Assembly (NCBI GenBank): GCA_002308795.1
Contig: DBVV01000022.1
Span: 2,256-10,894 of the forward strand
Reading direction: 5' to 3'
DNA length: 8,639 bases
DNA from: Mageeibacillus sp. UBA1255
GTDB lineage: Bacteria > Bacillota > Clostridia > UBA1212 > UBA1255
The position numbers and the translations under genes are program-made. Each line of letters starts with the position of its first letter. The stretch's first letter is position 1. This document shows positions 7,007-8,639 of the stretch, one piece after another. A model generated the notes under the pieces. The model saw only the letters and a list, made by a program, of their open reading frames with translations. It made no database searches and had not been told where the DNA came from.

Positions 7007-8473
7007 AGTAACTTCAACGTTGTAGTAATCGCCTGTCCAGTGGCCGAACCGCGAACTCGTCAGCCTGTATATCCTGATGACGACCTTATCGCCGGAGGCA
7101 CATTTATTTTTAAGCGCTGCCAGCTCTTCCGCCGTCCTGACGTTAGTACCGTTGAAGCTGATGATGATATCGTCAGACTCGATACCGGCCTTGTCCGCGG
7201 GACTGCCGCTGATGACCGATTTTACCAGCAGACCGCCGGGATAACCGAGCTGCTCAAGGTAAGAAGCCGAATACTGGCTGTTAAGTTCGACGCCAAGATA
7301 TGCCGCCTTAACGTTTCCGTTCTTGATGATGTCCGTGCAGATGCGCACCATGTCGTTTACCGGGATCGCGAACCCCATACCTTCGTAATTGTCGATGGCG
7401 ATCTTCGCGCTGTTGATGCCGATAAGACGCCCGCTGACGTCGGTAAGAGCACCGCCTGAATTTCCGGGATTTATTGCCGCGTCAGTCTGTATAAGTTTGA
7501 TCGACTGATACGTCGTATCTATCTGGATAGAACGGTTAAGACCGCTTATTATACCCTGGCTGACGGAACCAAGGAACTGAAGGCCGCCCGGGTTACCGAT
7601 GGCTATCGCCGTGTCTCCGACGTGGATCTCGTCCGAATCTCCTATATCGATAGCCGTGAGGCCTGTTTTATTGATCTTTATTACTGCCAGATCGGTGCCC
7701 TGGTCGTATCCGATGACGCTGCCTTCGATAGCATTCTCCGGGTCCGTGTATAAAAATACGCTCAGAGATGCGTTAGGGTTTGTCTCCCCGGCAGTTGTCA
7801 GCATCGAACTGATCACATGGTAATTTGTCACAATGTATCCGTCGTCGGACAATATCACGCCTGATCCTTCCGAGCCGCTCGTGGTCGTGCCGTACCAGTA
7901 CGACGTCGAAGTGACCTTTACCTGTATACCGACGATAGACGGAAGCACTTTCGCCGCGACCGCCGCTGCAGGGGATACCGTTTCAGCGTCAACGTTTATC
8001 ACGACCTGCTGTGTTTCCGGCGATGACGTCGCATTATCCGAGAGTGAAAGTTCGCTGTTTGCGGTCCCCGGTTTATCCGTCGCGTTTACTGCTGTCGAAA
8101 CGCTCGTGCGCTCGTTCCCGGTGAAAAGTTTGTAGCCGGCAATGCTGAGCACGGCTCCTAAAATGCTGCATACGAGGCAGATGGCAACGAGTTTCAATGC
8201 GCTCATCCTTATCCCGTCTTTTCTTGCTGTCGTTTTTGCACTGCCTTCAGCGCCCGCTGTCCCGCATGTGCCGTATGCTTCATCTGCTCGTGTGTCCGGA
8301 CCGGTATACGTGTTCGTGTGATTATACTTCGTTTCAGTCACTATATATGTCATCGGAACTCTGTTCTGAATATCGTCACGCGTATCGCTCTGCAGCTCAT
8401 CTTTTATTACGCTGTCTGTCGCAGCTTCCTGCGTTTCGGGGGACCCGTTATAGTTCTCGCAATTTTCATCCAT
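6998..8473 (-). CDS. htrA: Membrane-anchored HtrA/DegP-type serine protease with one PDZ domain
   Basis: Trypsin-fold protease or chaperone that handles misfolded exported proteins at the outer face of the membrane. In 491 residues: a polar, Thr/Asp/Glu-rich cytoplasmic tail (1-91); a transmembrane helix about 92-117; a Ser/Thr-rich linker to about 165; the protease domain about 170-385 with His219 in VTNYHVI, Asp261 in GTDLAVIKI and Ser339 in PGNSGGAL, so the triad is complete; then one PDZ domain about 390-485 (AYLGVEL, GLLVKSVISGSPADKAGI, DIIISFNG). The anchored layout with a single PDZ matches Bacillota HtrA-like proteins rather than the soluble two-PDZ DegP of Proteobacteria. The ATG at 8473 has AAAGGAG 8 bases upstream. 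The gene is transcribed alone toward miaA. In Bacillus such genes respond to secretion stress through CssRS; no binding site for that could be identified here. Symbol is family-level only. Confidence 0.95.
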   Translation of the reverse strand: MDENCENYNGSPETQEAATDSVIKDELQSDTRDDIQNRVPMTYIVTETKYNHTNTYTGPDTRADEAYGTCGTAGAEGSAKTTARKDGIRMSALKLVAICLVCSILGAVLSIAGYKLFTGNERTSVSTAVNATDKPGTANSELSLSDNATSSPETQQVVINVDAETVSPAAAVAAKVLPSIVGIQVKVTSTSYWYGTTTSGSEGSGVILSDDGYIVTNYHVISSMLTTAGETNPNASLSVFLYTDPENAIEGSVIGYDQGTDLAVIKINKTGLTAIDIGDSDEIHVGDTAIAIGNPGGLQFLGSVSQGIISGLNRSIQIDTTYQSIKLIQTDAAINPGNSGGALTDVSGRLIGINSAKIAIDNYEGMGFAIPVNDMVRICTDIIKNGNVKAAYLGVELNSQYSASYLEQLGYPGGLLVKSVISGSPADKAGIESDDIIISFNGTNVRTAEELAALKNKCASGDKVVIRIYRLTSSRFGHWTGDYYNVEVTLG

Positions 8474-8481
8474 GATATCAG

Positions 8482-8488
8482 CTCCTTT
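8482..8488 (-). promoter_or_regulatory. Ribosome binding site of the HtrA-type protease
   Basis: On the minus strand AAAGGAG precedes the ATG by 8 bases, a near-ideal site that fixes the start at 8473. Confidence 0.7.
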
Positions 8489-8528
8489 AAATTACCCCTG
8501 TTGCCGCCCATATTCAAGCGACAGACAT

Positions 8529-8561
8529 ATTATATCAGCACAATTATACCGTTTGTGACAA
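8529..8561 (-). promoter_or_regulatory. Probable promoter region of the HtrA-type protease with two -10-like boxes
   Basis: On the minus strand, TATAAT at 8529-8534 is preceded by TGA, giving an extended -10 (TGATATAAT, 8529-8537). It lies about 55 bases before the start codon. A second TATAAT is at 8543-8548. The best -35-like hexamer, TTGTCA at 8556-8561, is 21 bases from the first box (long) and 7 from the second (too short), so the extended -10 may act without a good -35. Motifs are seen; promoter function is inference. Confidence 0.45.
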
Positions 8562-8639
8562 AAATAAGACATTATTGTAAAAAATGCGGTCAATTTCGTT
8601 TTACGCCCGCGTACGGGGCTCTTTTCCTGTTTCCGTGAA

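Noticed and set aside
8605..8625. GC-rich hairpin CCCG-CGTA-CGGG followed by a loose T-rich stretch on the plus strand
   Set aside because: The stem has only four pairs, the T stretch is interrupted, and no plus-strand gene in the window ends nearby, so a terminator cannot be supported.

Overview
This window looks like chromosomal DNA from a Gram-positive bacterium of the Bacillota, most likely an uncultured Clostridia-type lineage with roughly balanced base composition. The taxonomic call is inference. It rests on AGGAGG-like ribosome binding sites, an NlpC/P60 peptidase with the N-terminal and SH3 layout known from Bacillota, a membrane-anchored HtrA with a cytoplasmic tail and a single PDZ domain, a MutL carrying the endonuclease motifs absent from E. 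coli MutL, and an adjacent mutL-miaA pair. No phage, transposon, CRISPR or plasmid signature is visible.

Layout: four genes run on the plus strand with almost no space between them. They are (1) the 3' part of an NlpC/P60 cell-wall peptidase that is cut by the left window edge, (2) a 980-residue secreted, membrane-anchored multidomain protein (signal peptide, Big2 domain, TIM-barrel glycosidase-like domain, two discoidin/CBM32-type domains, FIVAR-like helical segment, C-terminal transmembrane helix), (3) mutL, and (4) miaA. Gaps are 35 and 19 bases, and miaA starts 10 bases inside mutL, so the group could be one transcription unit. On the minus strand, an htrA/degP-type serine protease converges on miaA and their 3' ends overlap by 9 bases. 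The last 166 bases hold the protease's ribosome binding site and probable promoter.

How the genes fit together: the first two products and HtrA act at the cell envelope (peptidoglycan peptide cleavage, glycan binding or hydrolysis, quality control of exported proteins). MutL (mismatch repair) and MiaA (tRNA A37 prenylation) are cytoplasmic housekeeping proteins. The least described item is the 980-residue surface protein, whose catalytic domain cannot be placed in a named glycosidase family from sequence reading alone. Smaller points of interest are three DnaA-box-like 9-mers in the part of mutL that encodes its linker, the loss of the usual Gln in the MutL clamp-binding motif, and the absence of any intergenic space between miaA and htrA. 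No clearly new multi-gene system was found.
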